Notes under the pieces: model-generated
The model's input: only the letters and a program-made list of their open reading frames with translations
The model's database searches: none
What the model was told of the DNA's origin: nothing
In this document: piece by piece, positions 8,262-17,555 of the stretch
Layout: every line of letters starts with the position of its first letter
Numbering within the stretch: the first letter of the stretch is position 1
From: Actinokineospora inagensis DSM 44258
Lineage (GTDB): Bacteria; Actinomycetota; Actinomycetes; Mycobacteriales; Pseudonocardiaceae
DNA length: 64,000 bases
Reading direction: 5' to 3'
Assembly (NCBI RefSeq): GCF_000482865.1
Contig: NZ_AXWW01000005.1
Span: forward strand, 62,001 to 126,000
Position numbers and translations under genes: made by a program

Positions 8262-8328
8262 TCCGGTACTCGCCTGATCCGGTAACCCGACTGGCAGCAC
8301 CCCCGGCCGACCGCGAGCCTGGAACCCG

Positions 8329-8994
8329 ATGAACACCGCCTTCCACACCCACACCGACCAGCACCGCGCGGCCAACCGCCACCTGGCCGACCTCGCCGAC
8401 CGACTACCCCGGCACACCCTGTTCGTCGACGCCGGGGCGGGCACGGGGGAGACCACCGGCCACCTCGCCCCGCGCTTCACCACCACCATCGCCCTCGAAC
8501 CCGACCCCACCCACCACGAACGGCTCGCCACCAACGCCCCCACCGCCACCATCCGCGGCGAAGGCATCCTGCACGCCACCATCGACACACCCGCCGACCT
8601 CGTGTACTGCGGCCACGTCCTCGGCCACATCCCCCTCGACCGGTGGCAAACCCACCTCGACACCCTCACCGGCTGGACCGCCCACGACGGCTACTGCGTC
8701 ATCGCCCTGCAAAACCCCGCCAGCGACTGCATGCGCATCCTGCGCGAGTTCGGCGGCCCCCGCCTCGACCTCACCCGCGAAGCCGTCACCGTGGTCGACA
8801 CGGTGACCATCCCCGGATTCGTCCAAGCCCCCGACCTGGACACCGCCGTCGACATCGCCGCGTCCTTCGTCGCCCTCGCCCCCCTACCGGTACCCCGCGA
8901 CCTCATCGAGGACTACGTCCGCACCCACTTCGCCGCCGCAGGCGGCTACCTGTTCTCCTGCACCCAGGACTTCCACCACATCACCCGCGCCTGA
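8329..8994 (+). CDS. Class I SAM-dependent methyltransferase
   Basis: 221 residues. Motif I is TLFVDAGAGTGETTGHLAP (near residue 30), followed by TTTIALEPDPTHHERL (acidic motif II) and the later ADLVYCGHVLGHIPLDRW and GYCVIALQNPASDCM. Typical length for small-molecule methyltransferases of the Methyltransf_25/23 type. No target-recognition domain and no membrane segment. It follows the STAS gene by 67 bp in the same direction and ends tail-to-tail with the chemotaxis receptor gene. Substrate unknown. Confidence 0.82.
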   Translation: MNTAFHTHTDQHRAANRHLADLADRLPRHTLFVDAGAGTGETTGHLAPRFTTTIALEPDPTHHERLATNAPTATIRGEGILHATIDTPADLVYCGHVLGHIPLDRWQTHLDTLTGWTAHDGYCVIALQNPASDCMRILREFGGPRLDLTREAVTVVDTVTIPGFVQAPDLDTAVDIAASFVALAPLPVPRDLIEDYVRTHFAAAGGYLFSCTQDFHHITRA

Positions 8995-9003
8995 CCACCG
9001 GAA

Positions 9004-10587
9004 TCAGCCGCTGGTGCGGAACCGCGACACCAAACCACTCAACCGAGCCGACAACAACGACAACTCACGAGCCGCACCCCGAGTCTCACCGGCACCCTCC
9101 GCCACCGACTCGGCCACCGCCGCCACCTCCGTGATGTGACTGGAGATGTCCGACGAACCCGCCGCCGCCTCCGCCAGGCTCCGGTTCATCTCACCCGTCG
9201 TCGCCTCCTGCTCCTCCACCGCCGACGCGATGGTCAACTGGTGGTTGTTGATCTCCGCGATGATCTCGCTGATCTCCGCGATCGCCGACACGGCCGCGGC
9301 CGTGTCCGCCTGGATCGCCTCCACCCGACGCGCGATGTCCTCGGTCGCCCGAGCCGTCTCCTGGGCGAGGTCCTTCACCTCACCCGCCACCACCGCGAAC
9401 CCCTTACCCGCCTCACCGGCCCGAGCGGCCTCGATCGTGGCGTTGAGCGCCAACAGGTTCGTCTGACCCGCGATCGCCGTGATGGCCTTGACGACCGTCC
9501 CGATCTCCTCACTCGACGTACCCAACCGGCTGACCGTCTCCGTCGTGCTGCTCGCCGCCGTCACCGCCCGCTCCACCACCCGCACAGCCTCACCGGCACT
9601 GCCCGCGATCGCCGACACCGCCACCCGCATCTCCTGCGAACCCGCCGCCACCGACTGCACGTTCGTCGTCACCCGCGTCGCCGACCCCGAAACCTCACCC
9701 GCCCGACCACGCCCCACCTCCGCGTCCTTCGCCAACCGACCACTCGCCGCCGACACCCGACCCGACGCGCCACGCAACTCGACCGACGACCGCTCGATCT
9801 CACCCAAGGCATCGCCGATGCTGGTGACCGCCTCGTTCAACGTCGCCGCCATCCGACCGACCTCGTCACGACCGCGAACATCGACCCGCGCCGTCAGATC
9901 ACCCCGGGCCATCCCCGCCAACACCGCCGCCACCGACCCCAACGGGCGCACGATCCGACGGGTCACCACCACACCCAGCGCGATCGCGGCGACCAACGCC
10001 AGACCGAGCACCACCAACATCCACGTCTCACCCGAATCACGGGTCGACCCCGCGGCCGCCACCTCAGCCGCCCCCTCCGCGCCCCGCCTGGCCTCCAGGC
10101 TCTCCAGCGCCGCGACCGCCTGCTTGATGGCCCCCTGGACCTGACCGTCGTACGCCGCCCACCACGCCACCGAGTTCCCCGCCTCCGCCGCGGGCAACAA
10201 CAACGACGTGTACAACGACCGCACCTGCGACCAGGCGTCGCTGAACGGCGCCAAATCCGCGCCCGACCCCACCAGCTCGTTGTACTTCACCACCGCCGCG
10301 TCCAACTCGGCCTCGTCGTCGGTCACCGCCTGCCGCCACGACGAACGCTCCGCGACCGGGGCCCCGGCATACGCCACCAGGTCCATCCGGACCTTGATCT
10401 CCTGCTGGTGCACCACCGACTCCTGCAACCCCGCGGCCACCCCCCGCCGGTACAACGCCGTCGCGCTGTCGGCCATCGACCCCAACGCCAGGTGCGTCGA
10501 CACCGCGACCGCCACGAGCCCCACCGACGCGACGCCCAACACGGCGAAGATCTTGGTCCGCACACCACGGTCATCGAGGAACCGCAT
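9004..10587 (-). CDS. Methyl-accepting chemotaxis protein
   Basis: 527 residues from ATG 10587 ([18 protein letters not shown]). Architecture: membrane helix 1 (about 12-34), a periplasmic four-helix-type ligand domain (about 35-190), membrane helix 2 ([19 protein letters not shown]), HAMP ([19 protein letters not shown]), then the long coiled-coil signalling domain with the hairpin tip [20 protein letters not shown] and [17 protein letters not shown]. It would signal to CheA/CheW at a cell pole. No che or flagellar genes are nearby. Its presence suggests that the organism has a motile stage, such as zoospores. Confidence 0.95.
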   Translation of the reverse strand: MRFLDDRGVRTKIFAVLGVASVGLVAVAVSTHLALGSMADSATALYRRGVAAGLQESVVHQQEIKVRMDLVAYAGAPVAERSSWRQAVTDDEAELDAAVVKYNELVGSGADLAPFSDAWSQVRSLYTSLLLPAAEAGNSVAWWAAYDGQVQGAIKQAVAALESLEARRGAEGAAEVAAAGSTRDSGETWMLVVLGLALVAAIALGVVVTRRIVRPLGSVAAVLAGMARGDLTARVDVRGRDEVGRMAATLNEAVTSIGDALGEIERSSVELRGASGRVSAASGRLAKDAEVGRGRAGEVSGSATRVTTNVQSVAAGSQEMRVAVSAIAGSAGEAVRVVERAVTAASSTTETVSRLGTSSEEIGTVVKAITAIAGQTNLLALNATIEAARAGEAGKGFAVVAGEVKDLAQETARATEDIARRVEAIQADTAAAVSAIAEISEIIAEINNHQLTIASAVEEQEATTGEMNRSLAEAAAGSSDISSHITEVAAVAESVAEGAGETRGAARELSLLSARLSGLVSRFRTSG

Positions 10588-10660
10588 GACAAACCCCAAT
10601 CCCAACCACCGACGTTGATCTACCCATCGGCAACGGGGGAGAGGAGCTGAGCGGGCCCGG

Positions 10661-11629
10661 CTATTCCTCACCCGCCAGGTCGGCCAACGCCCGGTACGTC
10701 CGGTTGCTCGCCGCCGCCGCCCGCCGCTGCGTCCCCGTCGCGTCGATGTAGTTCTGACTCGTGTTCAGACTCGCGTGCCCCAACAGCACCATGATCTCCA
10801 CCGCGTTCGCCCCATCCTCCGCCAACCGCGTCGCGAACGTGTGCCGCAACGCGTGCAGATTCGCCCCCGCAGGCACCCGATCGTGTACACCCGCGCCCCG
10901 AAAACACGCCTTCACCAGGTAATCCAGCGCGCCCCGCCCAATACCCCCACCATCGGACCCCACCACCAGCGGCGATTCGGGACCGAACCGGGCCACCGGG
11001 AACCGCGCGGCACACGACTCCAGGTACGACTCGATCACCCGCTCCAACGGCGGCTCGATCGGGATCGACCGCTCCCGGTTCGCCTTCCCGTGCACGAACA
11101 ACCGCCGCTCACCCGCCCGCCCCACCACCGACGACCGCCGCAACGCCCGCATCTCCGACGCCCGCAACCCCGCCACCAGCCCCAACGCCAACACCAGCAG
11201 ATCCCGCTCCGGCCACGGCACCCGCGCCCGCCGCGCCCCACCCGCCACCGCCGCCAACAACTGCTCCGGCGTCTTCTCACCCCGCAGCGGCTTGGGGGAC
11301 AGGGGAGCGGGCCTCGGCCGACCGATCGCCCCCATCGGGTTCCCGAACACCAGCTCGTCGGCCACGCAGAACTGGAAGAACTGGTTCCACGTCGACCACG
11401 CCCGCGCCACCGAACTCTTCGCGTGCGTGTCCGCGAACCGCCCGAACGCCTCCCGCAACACCCGCGCGTTCACCCCGTCCAGGTCCACCCGCTCCACCGA
11501 CAACCCCAACGCCTCGGCCACCAGGGCGTTCACCCCCGCCAAATCCCGCCGATACGCCGCCGTCGTGTGCGGCGAGTCCTTCCTGGACCGCCGAGCCTGG
11601 AAGAACCCGTCCTGAGCCTCGATCAACAT
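10661..11629 (-). CDS. Tyrosine recombinase (phage-integrase/XerC-D family)
   Basis: 322 residues from ATG 11629 ([16 protein letters not shown]). N-terminal SAM-like core-binding domain ([17 protein letters not shown]...) and C-terminal catalytic domain with the family residues: Arg in [26 protein letters not shown] (His and second Arg), [14 protein letters not shown] (His/Trp position and Tyr nucleophile). Complete. No excisionase, relaxase or direct att repeats were seen around it, so it may be a stand-alone XerC-like recombinase rather than the integrase of a live element. Upstream, the imperfect palindrome ATAATCGCGGTTAT (11679-11692) may be an operator. Confidence 0.9.
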   Translation of the reverse strand: MLIEAQDGFFQARRSRKDSPHTTAAYRRDLAGVNALVAEALGLSVERVDLDGVNARVLREAFGRFADTHAKSSVARAWSTWNQFFQFCVADELVFGNPMGAIGRPRPAPLSPKPLRGEKTPEQLLAAVAGGARRARVPWPERDLLVLALGLVAGLRASEMRALRRSSVVGRAGERRLFVHGKANRERSIPIEPPLERVIESYLESCAARFPVARFGPESPLVVGSDGGGIGRGALDYLVKACFRGAGVHDRVPAGANLHALRHTFATRLAEDGANAVEIMVLLGHASLNTSQNYIDATGTQRRAAAASNRTYRALADLAGEE

Positions 11630-12074
11630 CACCCCCTGTACATACCCGACCACACCGACAGCCCGGCGTGGGGCATGCATAATCGCGGTTATCCATCAAA
11701 CATGTGTTCGAGGGGCCCGGAGGCCGGGGTAGGCGACAGGCCGATGTGACGGCATGCTTGCGGGATGTTTTCGCGCGCCGAACCCTAGGCGTGCGTGTTC
11801 GGGGGCTTTTGTCGACGGGAGTTCGCTCTGGCACCTGTAGAGCGTCCGGGAACCCAGCAGGCGGCGATCGACAGCGAATCGTCACCGTGACGTTAGAGGG
11901 CCGTCTGGCGAGACTTCGATCAGGCGTTCTGACAGGTCGCCGTTTGCTCGATAATGTACATTATGTCAAGTAGGGCTGATCCAGGCCCGCTCCTAACGCT
12001 CGACCCACGTGCTCGGGCTGCGACCGGCCCGTAGAGTTCACCGGCCATGCACGTGAGCCTGTCGTCGGGCCTGA
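11630..12074. other. Intergenic stretch with palindromes, no gene recognised
   Basis: About 445 bases of lower GC than the surroundings. Two features stand out: an imperfect 14-bp palindrome at 11679-11692 in front of the recombinase and a perfect one at 11951-11964. Frames that span parts of the region have no protein-like character. Confidence 0.5.
11951..11964. promoter_or_regulatory. Perfect 14-bp palindrome ATAATGTACATTAT
   Basis: Self-complementary 7+7 sequence in an otherwise GC-rich region, about 125 bp before the hypothetical gene at 12090. AATGTACATT-like cores are typical of GntR-type operators, but no GntR gene is in the window; the regulator is unknown. Confidence 0.4.
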
Positions 12075-12089
12075 CTGCCTCGGCAGTGC

Positions 12090-12518
12090 GTGGAGCGCGT
12101 CAAGTTGCTGGTCGTGCGGTTGTCCGGCCGTTACGGCGGCTACTTCCCGCAGCGTACGAGCGAGTGGAACGATCGCCTGGCCACGCAAGCTCACTACGCC
12201 GAGCACTTGACCGAGCAAGCGACAAGCTGGCAACGGATCACTCTGTTGCGCGACTACTGCGAGGCGTTGGAGCGTCGAATCAGTGATGCGCCGCACGATG
12301 ATGAGCGTCTCGACGGTGCCCGAGAGTGGTTGGCCTGGGCGCGTCGGTACGTCGCCGTCGCGGACCCGTTGACGAATCTACCTGTCATGCCGATCGCGCC
12401 AGAGCCTGCGGATGCGGACATCAAGCCCTATCTCGGCAAGTGGAGCCCATATGGACCGGAGGCTGGACAGGCCGTTGGCAGTGACCCTGGCCGAGGTCAG
12501 GCGTTGGGATTGAGCTAG
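12090..12518 (+). CDS. Hypothetical protein, probably 5'-truncated
   Basis: 142 residues, GTG start. The C-terminal half is protein-like and acidic/aromatic: REWLAWARRYVAVADPLTNL then KPYLGKWSPYGPE. The N-terminus begins abruptly (VERVKLLVVRLSGRYGGYFP), with an in-frame TGA only six codons upstream, so this may be the tail of a longer ancestral protein. It shares the four bases CTAG with the stop of the TmrB-like gene on the other strand. No family named with confidence. Confidence 0.5.
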   Translation: MERVKLLVVRLSGRYGGYFPQRTSEWNDRLATQAHYAEHLTEQATSWQRITLLRDYCEALERRISDAPHDDERLDGAREWLAWARRYVAVADPLTNLPVMPIAPEPADADIKPYLGKWSPYGPEAGQAVGSDPGRGQALGLS

Positions 12519-13141
12519 AACCGGATGTGCCGTATCCCGATTGTCTTGCGGCGGAGCCAGCCGCGGAGTGGGGTGTCGGTGTTCGGGGTCAGGTGGAGTC
12601 CGGCGGAGTGGGCGATGTGGTTGGCGACCTCGGCGATGGTGAGGTTGTCGGTCCAGATGTGTTCGGTGAACTTCGGTTGGGTGAGTCGCTCCAGGCAGAG
12701 GTCCAACTGCTCGATGGCCCAGCTCTCCCGGGGTGGTGTGGCGGCGCCGGTGAGGCGGGCGGCGAGGTGGCCGAGGCCGCGTTCCCAGAGGCGTTTGACG
12801 ACGGTGTCGCGGTGGGCCAGGAGGGCGAAGTGGTGGACGTCGTGGCCGTGGTGGCGGAGTTGGCCGATGATGTCGTCGTAGTAGGCGGGGTTGGTCAGGG
12901 TCATCGGGACGACCACCACTCCCCCGTGCTCGCGTAGAAGTTGATCCAGGACTTCGGCGACACCGGCTCGCCAGGCGCGCAGGTCTTGGAAGTCGCGGCG
13001 CAGGGCGGGTGGGAGCATGCGGTGGAAGCCGAAGCCGGGGTGTTCGGGGTCGCTGAGGGTGGCGCCGGGGAGTCGGCGGGTGAGTTCGTGGGCGGTGTGG
13101 GTCTTGCCGCCGCCGAAGGGGCCGTTCACCCAGATGAGCAT
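12515..13141 (-). CDS. tmrB: TmrB-like P-loop ATPase (tunicamycin-resistance type)
   Basis: 208 residues, close to the ~200 of Bacillus TmrB. Begins MLIWVNGPFGGGKTHTAHEL, a Walker A with the Asn-Gly-x-Phe-Gly lead-in that is characteristic of TmrB. Further shared segments are WRAGVAEVLDQLLREHGGVV, VPMTLTNPAYYDDIIGQLR and HHFALLAHRDTVVKRLWERG. TmrB is an ATP-binding, membrane-associated protein that gives tunicamycin resistance by an incompletely understood route. The gene follows the pseudouridine synthase by 19 bp in a three-gene leftward operon. Resistance function is inferred from similarity only. Confidence 0.83.
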   Translation of the reverse strand: MLIWVNGPFGGGKTHTAHELTRRLPGATLSDPEHPGFGFHRMLPPALRRDFQDLRAWRAGVAEVLDQLLREHGGVVVVPMTLTNPAYYDDIIGQLRHHGHDVHHFALLAHRDTVVKRLWERGLGHLAARLTGAATPPRESWAIEQLDLCLERLTQPKFTEHIWTDNLTIAEVANHIAHSAGLHLTPNTDTPLRGWLRRKTIGIRHIRF

Positions 13142-13160
13142 GTTTTGTGTCTACCAGTGT

Positions 13161-14084
13161 TTACCAAAGGTCTGGGGTGTGCCAGGCGGCGAGGGTGCGT
13201 CGGCTTTCGAATCGGCGCTGCTCCCCCGTTGTCGGGTCGGTGAACTCGAGTGTTCTGGCGAGTAGTTGCAGTGGTCGGGTGAAGTCGTCGAGGGGTTTCT
13301 CGGTGAGGACGGGGTAGAAGTCGTCGCCGAGGATGGGGATGCCGATGCGGGCCATGTGCAGGCGGAGTTGGTGGGTGCGGCCGGTGGTGGGGTGGAGTCG
13401 GTAGCGGCCGAGGCCGTCGCGGTGGTCGAGGAGGGTGATGGTGGTGACGGCGTTGGGTTCGCCGGGGACTTCCTGGGCGGTGATGACGCCGCGTTCTTTC
13501 ATGATCCGGCTCTGGACTGTGGTGGGTAGTCGCAGTGTCGGGTTGTGTGCGGCGATGGCTTCGTATTCCTTGGTGACGCGGCGGTCGCGGAAGAGGGTTT
13601 GGTAGCGGCCGCGTAGTTCGGGGCGGACGACGAACATGAGGAGTCCGGCGGTGGGGCGGTCGAGTCGGTGCGCGGGGCTCAGGGTCGGTATGCCGAGGTC
13701 GCGGCGGAGGCGGACGAGGGCGGTCTGGACGATGTGTTTGCCGCGTGGGATGGAGGCGAGGAAGTGGGGTTTGTCGATGACGACGATGTCGTCGTCCTGG
13801 TGGAGGACGTCGAGCGGGAACGGGACGGGGACTTCGTCGGGGAGGTCGCGGTGGAACCAGATGGTGAGTCCGGGCGCGTAGGGGGCGTCGATGGGGATGG
13901 GTCCGTCGAGGCTGACGATGCGCTGGTCGCGGAGCATGTGGTCGATGCGGGTGGGGTCGACGCGGGGTAGGCGGTCGACGAGGTGGTCGCGGATGGTGGT
14001 CCACTCCCCCGTCTCGGGCAGGCGGAGGCGGGCGGCGTCGAGTCCGTGCCGCTGTGGGAGGGGTGAGGGGAGCTTGCGCCGCAC
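13161..14084 (-). CDS. RluA-family pseudouridine synthase
   Basis: 307 residues. N-terminal S4-like segment (TTIRDHLVDRLPRVDPTRID), then the catalytic core: DDIVVIDKPHFLASIPRG, SPAHRLDRPTAGLLMFV with the active-site Asp in HRLDR, and YRLHPTTGRTHQLRLHMA with GIPILGDDFYP. The family isomerises uridine to pseudouridine in rRNA or tRNA. Which RNA is modified is not decidable; the sequence resembles the actinobacterial stand-alone RluC/D-like group. It starts 4 bp after the stop of the APH(6)-like kinase, so the two are co-transcribed. Confidence 0.92.
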   Translation of the reverse strand: MRRKLPSPLPQRHGLDAARLRLPETGEWTTIRDHLVDRLPRVDPTRIDHMLRDQRIVSLDGPIPIDAPYAPGLTIWFHRDLPDEVPVPFPLDVLHQDDDIVVIDKPHFLASIPRGKHIVQTALVRLRRDLGIPTLSPAHRLDRPTAGLLMFVVRPELRGRYQTLFRDRRVTKEYEAIAAHNPTLRLPTTVQSRIMKERGVITAQEVPGEPNAVTTITLLDHRDGLGRYRLHPTTGRTHQLRLHMARIGIPILGDDFYPVLTEKPLDDFTRPLQLLARTLEFTDPTTGEQRRFESRRTLAAWHTPDLW

Positions 14085-14088
14085 CTGG

Positions 14089-14967
14089 TCAGGGTAGGCG
14101 GGTGAGCAGGGCGGTGGCGATGGCGGCTTGGACTGGGTCGAGGGTGGTGGCGCCGTCGTGCAGGTCCCAGAGGGTGTTCTGCAGGACGCGGGCGAGGGTC
14201 CAGGCGGTGGCGGCGGCGCGGTCGAGGTGTTCGGTGAGTTGGTCGAAGCGGTGTGGGGTGTTGTCGGTCCACTGGTTGGCGAGTGCGGGCATGAGGTCGA
14301 AGCCGGGGTGGCCGGTGAGGGGTTTGGGGTCGATGGCGAGCCAGGGTTCGCGGTCGGCGGCGAGGGCGTTGCCGTAGTGCAGGTCCCAGTGCAGGAGGCG
14401 GTCGCCGGGGGGTTCGGTGGCGATGTCGGCGGTGGCGTCGGCGCAGGTGAGGGCGAGTGCGCGGTCGTGTGCGTGGGTGAGGCGGTGCAGGAGTGGGCGT
14501 TCGGTGAGCATCGCGGTGGTGATGGTGGTGAGGGGGCGGATGCCGGGTGGGGCGGTGGTTCGGTGGAGGCGTTCGAGCAGTTGCGCGATCACGGGTAGGG
14601 CTTGGTCGGTGGGGAGGGTGGACAGTGGTCGGTCGGGGTTGAGGCGTTCCAGCAGGAGCGTGCCGGTGGGTTCGTCGTGGTCGAGGAGGTGGACGGTGCC
14701 GTCGCCGTGCCAGTGGCGCAGGGCGGGTGCCTCGCCGTCGTTCTCGTGGTCGCGGGGTTGGAGTTTGAGGGCGGCCGGGGTGCCGTCGGGGCGGTGGACG
14801 GGGATGACGATGGCGACCATGCCGTGGCGGGGTGGTCCGTCGGGGTGCAGGTTCCAGCGGTCGAGCGCGGTGGTGGCGAGGGTGGGCAGGTCGGTGAGCC
14901 AGGGCAGGTGCTCGGGGCTGTGTTTCGCGTAGTACGCGCGCAGGCGTGGCGGCACGGTGATGGGCAT
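14089..14967 (-). CDS. Aminoglycoside/hydroxyurea resistance kinase, APH(6) type
   Basis: 292 residues from ATG 14967, with AAGGAGA seven bases upstream. The APH_6_hur family layout is visible: AALKLQPRDHENDGEAPALR (ATP-site Lys and paired Glu), TGTLLLERLNPDRPLS, the catalytic loop LLHWDLHYGNALA (HxDxxxxN) and WLAIDPKPLTGHPGFDLMP (metal-binding Asp). Enzymes of this group phosphorylate streptomycin at O-6 or hydroxyurea. First gene of a leftward operon with an RNA-modifying enzyme and a TmrB-like protein; the grouping suggests a resistance or self-protection unit, but the true substrate is unknown. Confidence 0.85.
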   Translation of the reverse strand: MPITVPPRLRAYYAKHSPEHLPWLTDLPTLATTALDRWNLHPDGPPRHGMVAIVIPVHRPDGTPAALKLQPRDHENDGEAPALRHWHGDGTVHLLDHDEPTGTLLLERLNPDRPLSTLPTDQALPVIAQLLERLHRTTAPPGIRPLTTITTAMLTERPLLHRLTHAHDRALALTCADATADIATEPPGDRLLHWDLHYGNALAADREPWLAIDPKPLTGHPGFDLMPALANQWTDNTPHRFDQLTEHLDRAAATAWTLARVLQNTLWDLHDGATTLDPVQAAIATALLTRLP

Positions 14968-15248
14968 GGTGGGGTCTCCTTCGGGTGGGTGGTGGGCGCG
15001 AAGGAGCGGGTGGTGGCGCCCGGGGTCAATGCCGCATGCCTGCCACGGTAGTCGGTTTGGGTGTTTCGTGTCGGTGTTCGTGTTCGGTGAATTGTGGGTG
15101 CGCCCGTTTTGGGTGGGGTGGTGGCATTCGCAAGCGACAATTCCGGCAAAGTCGTTCCCAGGGAAAATTCGACCATTGAACAGTGCGGTGGCGCGGTTGA
15201 CCCTGTGGCTGGCCCAACCCGATTCCGGGGCCGGGAAAGGACGATCCG

Positions 15249-17339
15249 ATGAGAAGAAGAGCGCTCCCTGCCGCGCTCGCGCTCGCCGTCGGCCTGGGCG
15301 GGGTGGCGCTTGTCGCCTCCCCGTCGGCGCAGGCGGCGGCGTGCGGTGACCAACTCGTGGCCAACGGTGGCTTCGAGAACGGCACCACATCGTGGACCCA
15401 GACCAGCGGGGTCATCTCCGCCGCCACGTCGAGTCAGCCCGCGCACGGCGGGTCGTCGATCGCGTGGCTCGACGGTTACGGCAGTGCGCACACCGACACG
15501 TTGTCCCAGTCGGTGACGCTGCCTTCGGGGTGTACTTCGGCGACGTTGTCGTACTGGGTGCACGTCGACACGAATGAGACGACTGCGGTCAAGTACGACA
15601 CGTTGGCCGTGCAGGTCGGTTCGGACACGGTGGCGTCGTATTCGAACGTGGACAGCGCGGCCGGGTACAAGCAGGTCACGTTGGACGTGTCGAAGTACTT
15701 GGGGCAGACCGTGGTGCTGAAGGCCACGGGTATTGAGGACCAGTCGTTGGCGACGGATTTCGTGTTGGACGACTTCTCGTTGACGACGGCCGGTGGTGGT
15801 GGTTCGCAGTCGCCGACGGTGACGAGTCCGGGGAACCAGTCGACCCAGGTGGGTCAGGCTGTGTCGCTGCAGGTGCAGGCCAGTGACCCGCAGGGTGACG
15901 CGTTGACGTATTCGGCGTCGGGTCTGCCCGCGGGGTTGTCGATCGCGGCGTCGACCGGGAAGATCACCGGCTCCCCCACCACGGCGGGTACGTCGTCGGT
16001 GACGGTGACGGCGACCGACCCGGGTGGCAACAGTGGTCAGGCGACGTTCTCGTGGACGGTGTCGGGGACGACTCCGCCGCCGACGGACACGACGCGGACG
16101 CCGGTGAACCCGAAGTACACGGTGAGCTTGACGTCGAACTCGTCGGGTGACACGTGGACGGGGCACCAGTCGGTGAGTTTCACCAACGGCTCCCCCACCG
16201 CGTTGAACGAGGTGTACCTGCGGTTGTGGGACAACGCGCACGGTAGTTGTCCGTCGACGCCGATCACGGTGACGAACGTGACCGGTGGTACGCCGTCGGC
16301 GTTGTCGGTGAACTGCACGGCGTTGAAGGTGACGTTGCCGTCGCCGTTGCAGCAGAACCAGTCGGCGACGGTGGCGTTCGACCTGAGCATCGTGGTGCCC
16401 GCGGGCGCGGACCGGTTCGGCAAGGACGGTACGGCGGTCATGGTGGGCAACGCGTTGCCGGTGTTGGCGATCCGGGATGGTTCCGGGTGGCACCTGGACC
16501 CGTACACGAACAACGGTGAGTCGTTCTACACGGTGATCAGCGATTTCGACGTGACGTTGGTGCACCCGTCGTCGCTGTTGATCCCGGCGACGGGTACGTC
16601 GACGGACACGGTCAACGGCACCACGACGACGACGCGCGCGACGGCGTCGAAGGTTCGTGACTTCGCGTGGGGCGCGGGTCCGTTCTCGCACGTGTCGGGG
16701 ACGTCGCCGAAGGGTGTTCGGGTGAACGTGTACGGGGCGAGTGGTATCGCCACGTCGGACCTGAACTCGATGTTGAACCTGTCGAAGGACGCCATCGATG
16801 TGCACTCGGGCCGGTTCGGGGACTACCCGTACGGCGAGGTGGACGTGTTGTTGGACAACAACTACTGGTTCGGTGGCATGGAGTACCCGGGTTTCGTGAT
16901 GGACCTGGTGTCGACCACGGCGTTGCCGCACGAGTTGGCCCACCAGTGGTGGTACGGCATCGTGGGTGACGACGAGTACAACTCGCCGATGTTGGACGAG
17001 AGCTTCACCGACTACGCGACGGACCTGTACCGGGGTATCACCGGTTCGGGGTGTGGGATCACGTGGCAGTCCAGCGCGGAGAAGTTGACGGATTCGATGG
17101 CGTACTGGGACGCGCACTCGTCGCGGTACTCGACGGTGATCTACGGCTACGGCAAGTGCATGTTGCACGACCTGCGGCGGTTGATCGGTGACACGGCCAT
17201 GGCGAACCTGCTCAAGTCCTACGCGCAGTCGCACTGGTACGGGGTGTCCACGGTGGCGGAGTTCAAGGCCGCCGCCCAGGCCGCGGCGGGGTCGACGAAC
17301 CTCACCTCGTTCTGGACCCAGCACCGCGTGGAGGGCTGA
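15249..17339 (+). CDS. Secreted M1-type zinc metallopeptidase with Ig-like domain
   Basis: 696 residues. Signal peptide MRRRALPAALALAVGL...SAQAA (cleavage near residue 32). Then a carbohydrate-binding-like beta domain (DQLVANGGFENGTTSWTQ, about 35-170), a He_PIG/cadherin-like Ig domain (YSASGLPAGLSIAASTGKIT, about 180-275), and the peptidase part with an aminopeptidase-N-like beta domain and the zinc site HELAHQWWYG followed 18 residues later by the Glu ligand in DESFTDYA. The GAMEN-type substrate motif appears as FGGMEYPGF. Extracellular aminopeptidase or endopeptidase. RBS GGGAAAGGA precedes the ATG. A strong hairpin terminator follows. Monocistronic. Confidence 0.92.
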   Translation: MRRRALPAALALAVGLGGVALVASPSAQAAACGDQLVANGGFENGTTSWTQTSGVISAATSSQPAHGGSSIAWLDGYGSAHTDTLSQSVTLPSGCTSATLSYWVHVDTNETTAVKYDTLAVQVGSDTVASYSNVDSAAGYKQVTLDVSKYLGQTVVLKATGIEDQSLATDFVLDDFSLTTAGGGGSQSPTVTSPGNQSTQVGQAVSLQVQASDPQGDALTYSASGLPAGLSIAASTGKITGSPTTAGTSSVTVTATDPGGNSGQATFSWTVSGTTPPPTDTTRTPVNPKYTVSLTSNSSGDTWTGHQSVSFTNGSPTALNEVYLRLWDNAHGSCPSTPITVTNVTGGTPSALSVNCTALKVTLPSPLQQNQSATVAFDLSIVVPAGADRFGKDGTAVMVGNALPVLAIRDGSGWHLDPYTNNGESFYTVISDFDVTLVHPSSLLIPATGTSTDTVNGTTTTTRATASKVRDFAWGAGPFSHVSGTSPKGVRVNVYGASGIATSDLNSMLNLSKDAIDVHSGRFGDYPYGEVDVLLDNNYWFGGMEYPGFVMDLVSTTALPHELAHQWWYGIVGDDEYNSPMLDESFTDYATDLYRGITGSGCGITWQSSAEKLTDSMAYWDAHSSRYSTVIYGYGKCMLHDLRRLIGDTAMANLLKSYAQSHWYGVSTVAEFKAAAQAAAGSTNLTSFWTQHRVEG

Positions 17340-17368
17340 TCCCCGCTGAGCCGGGAGTGAGCTAGGTG

Positions 17369-17398
17369 GTGGGGGTGGTGCTTCGGCGCCACCCCCAC
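17369..17398 (+). terminator. Strong hairpin after the metallopeptidase gene
   Basis: 13-base arms GTGGGGGTGGTGC (17369-17381) and GCGCCACCCCCAC (17386-17398) around a TTCG tetraloop, one G-T pair, 30 nt after the stop. No T-run, as is common for actinomycete terminators. Confidence 0.85.
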
Positions 17399-17555
17399 TG
17401 CCATGTCCAGGTGGGTGTCCAGGTGGGCGGCGCGGGTGAGCAGGTGATGGGTTCAGGTGGCGAGGGTGGCGACGGGGTCGACGCGGTCGGCGATGGTCAT
17501 GGCGAGCCATTCGGGGGTGGTTTTGACCAGGATGAACGCGGTGACCGGGGTCGGG

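Noticed and set aside
11704-11973. 89-residue rightward frame in the 11.6-12.1 kb gap
   Set aside because: No RBS, Arg/Gly-rich, no similarity to a family; overlaps a palindrome that looks regulatory.
14589-17510. 973-residue open frame antisense to the secreted metallopeptidase
   Set aside because: Arg/His/Val-rich composition and no domain; the sense strand encodes a complete signal-peptide-bearing peptidase. GC-rich antisense shadow.
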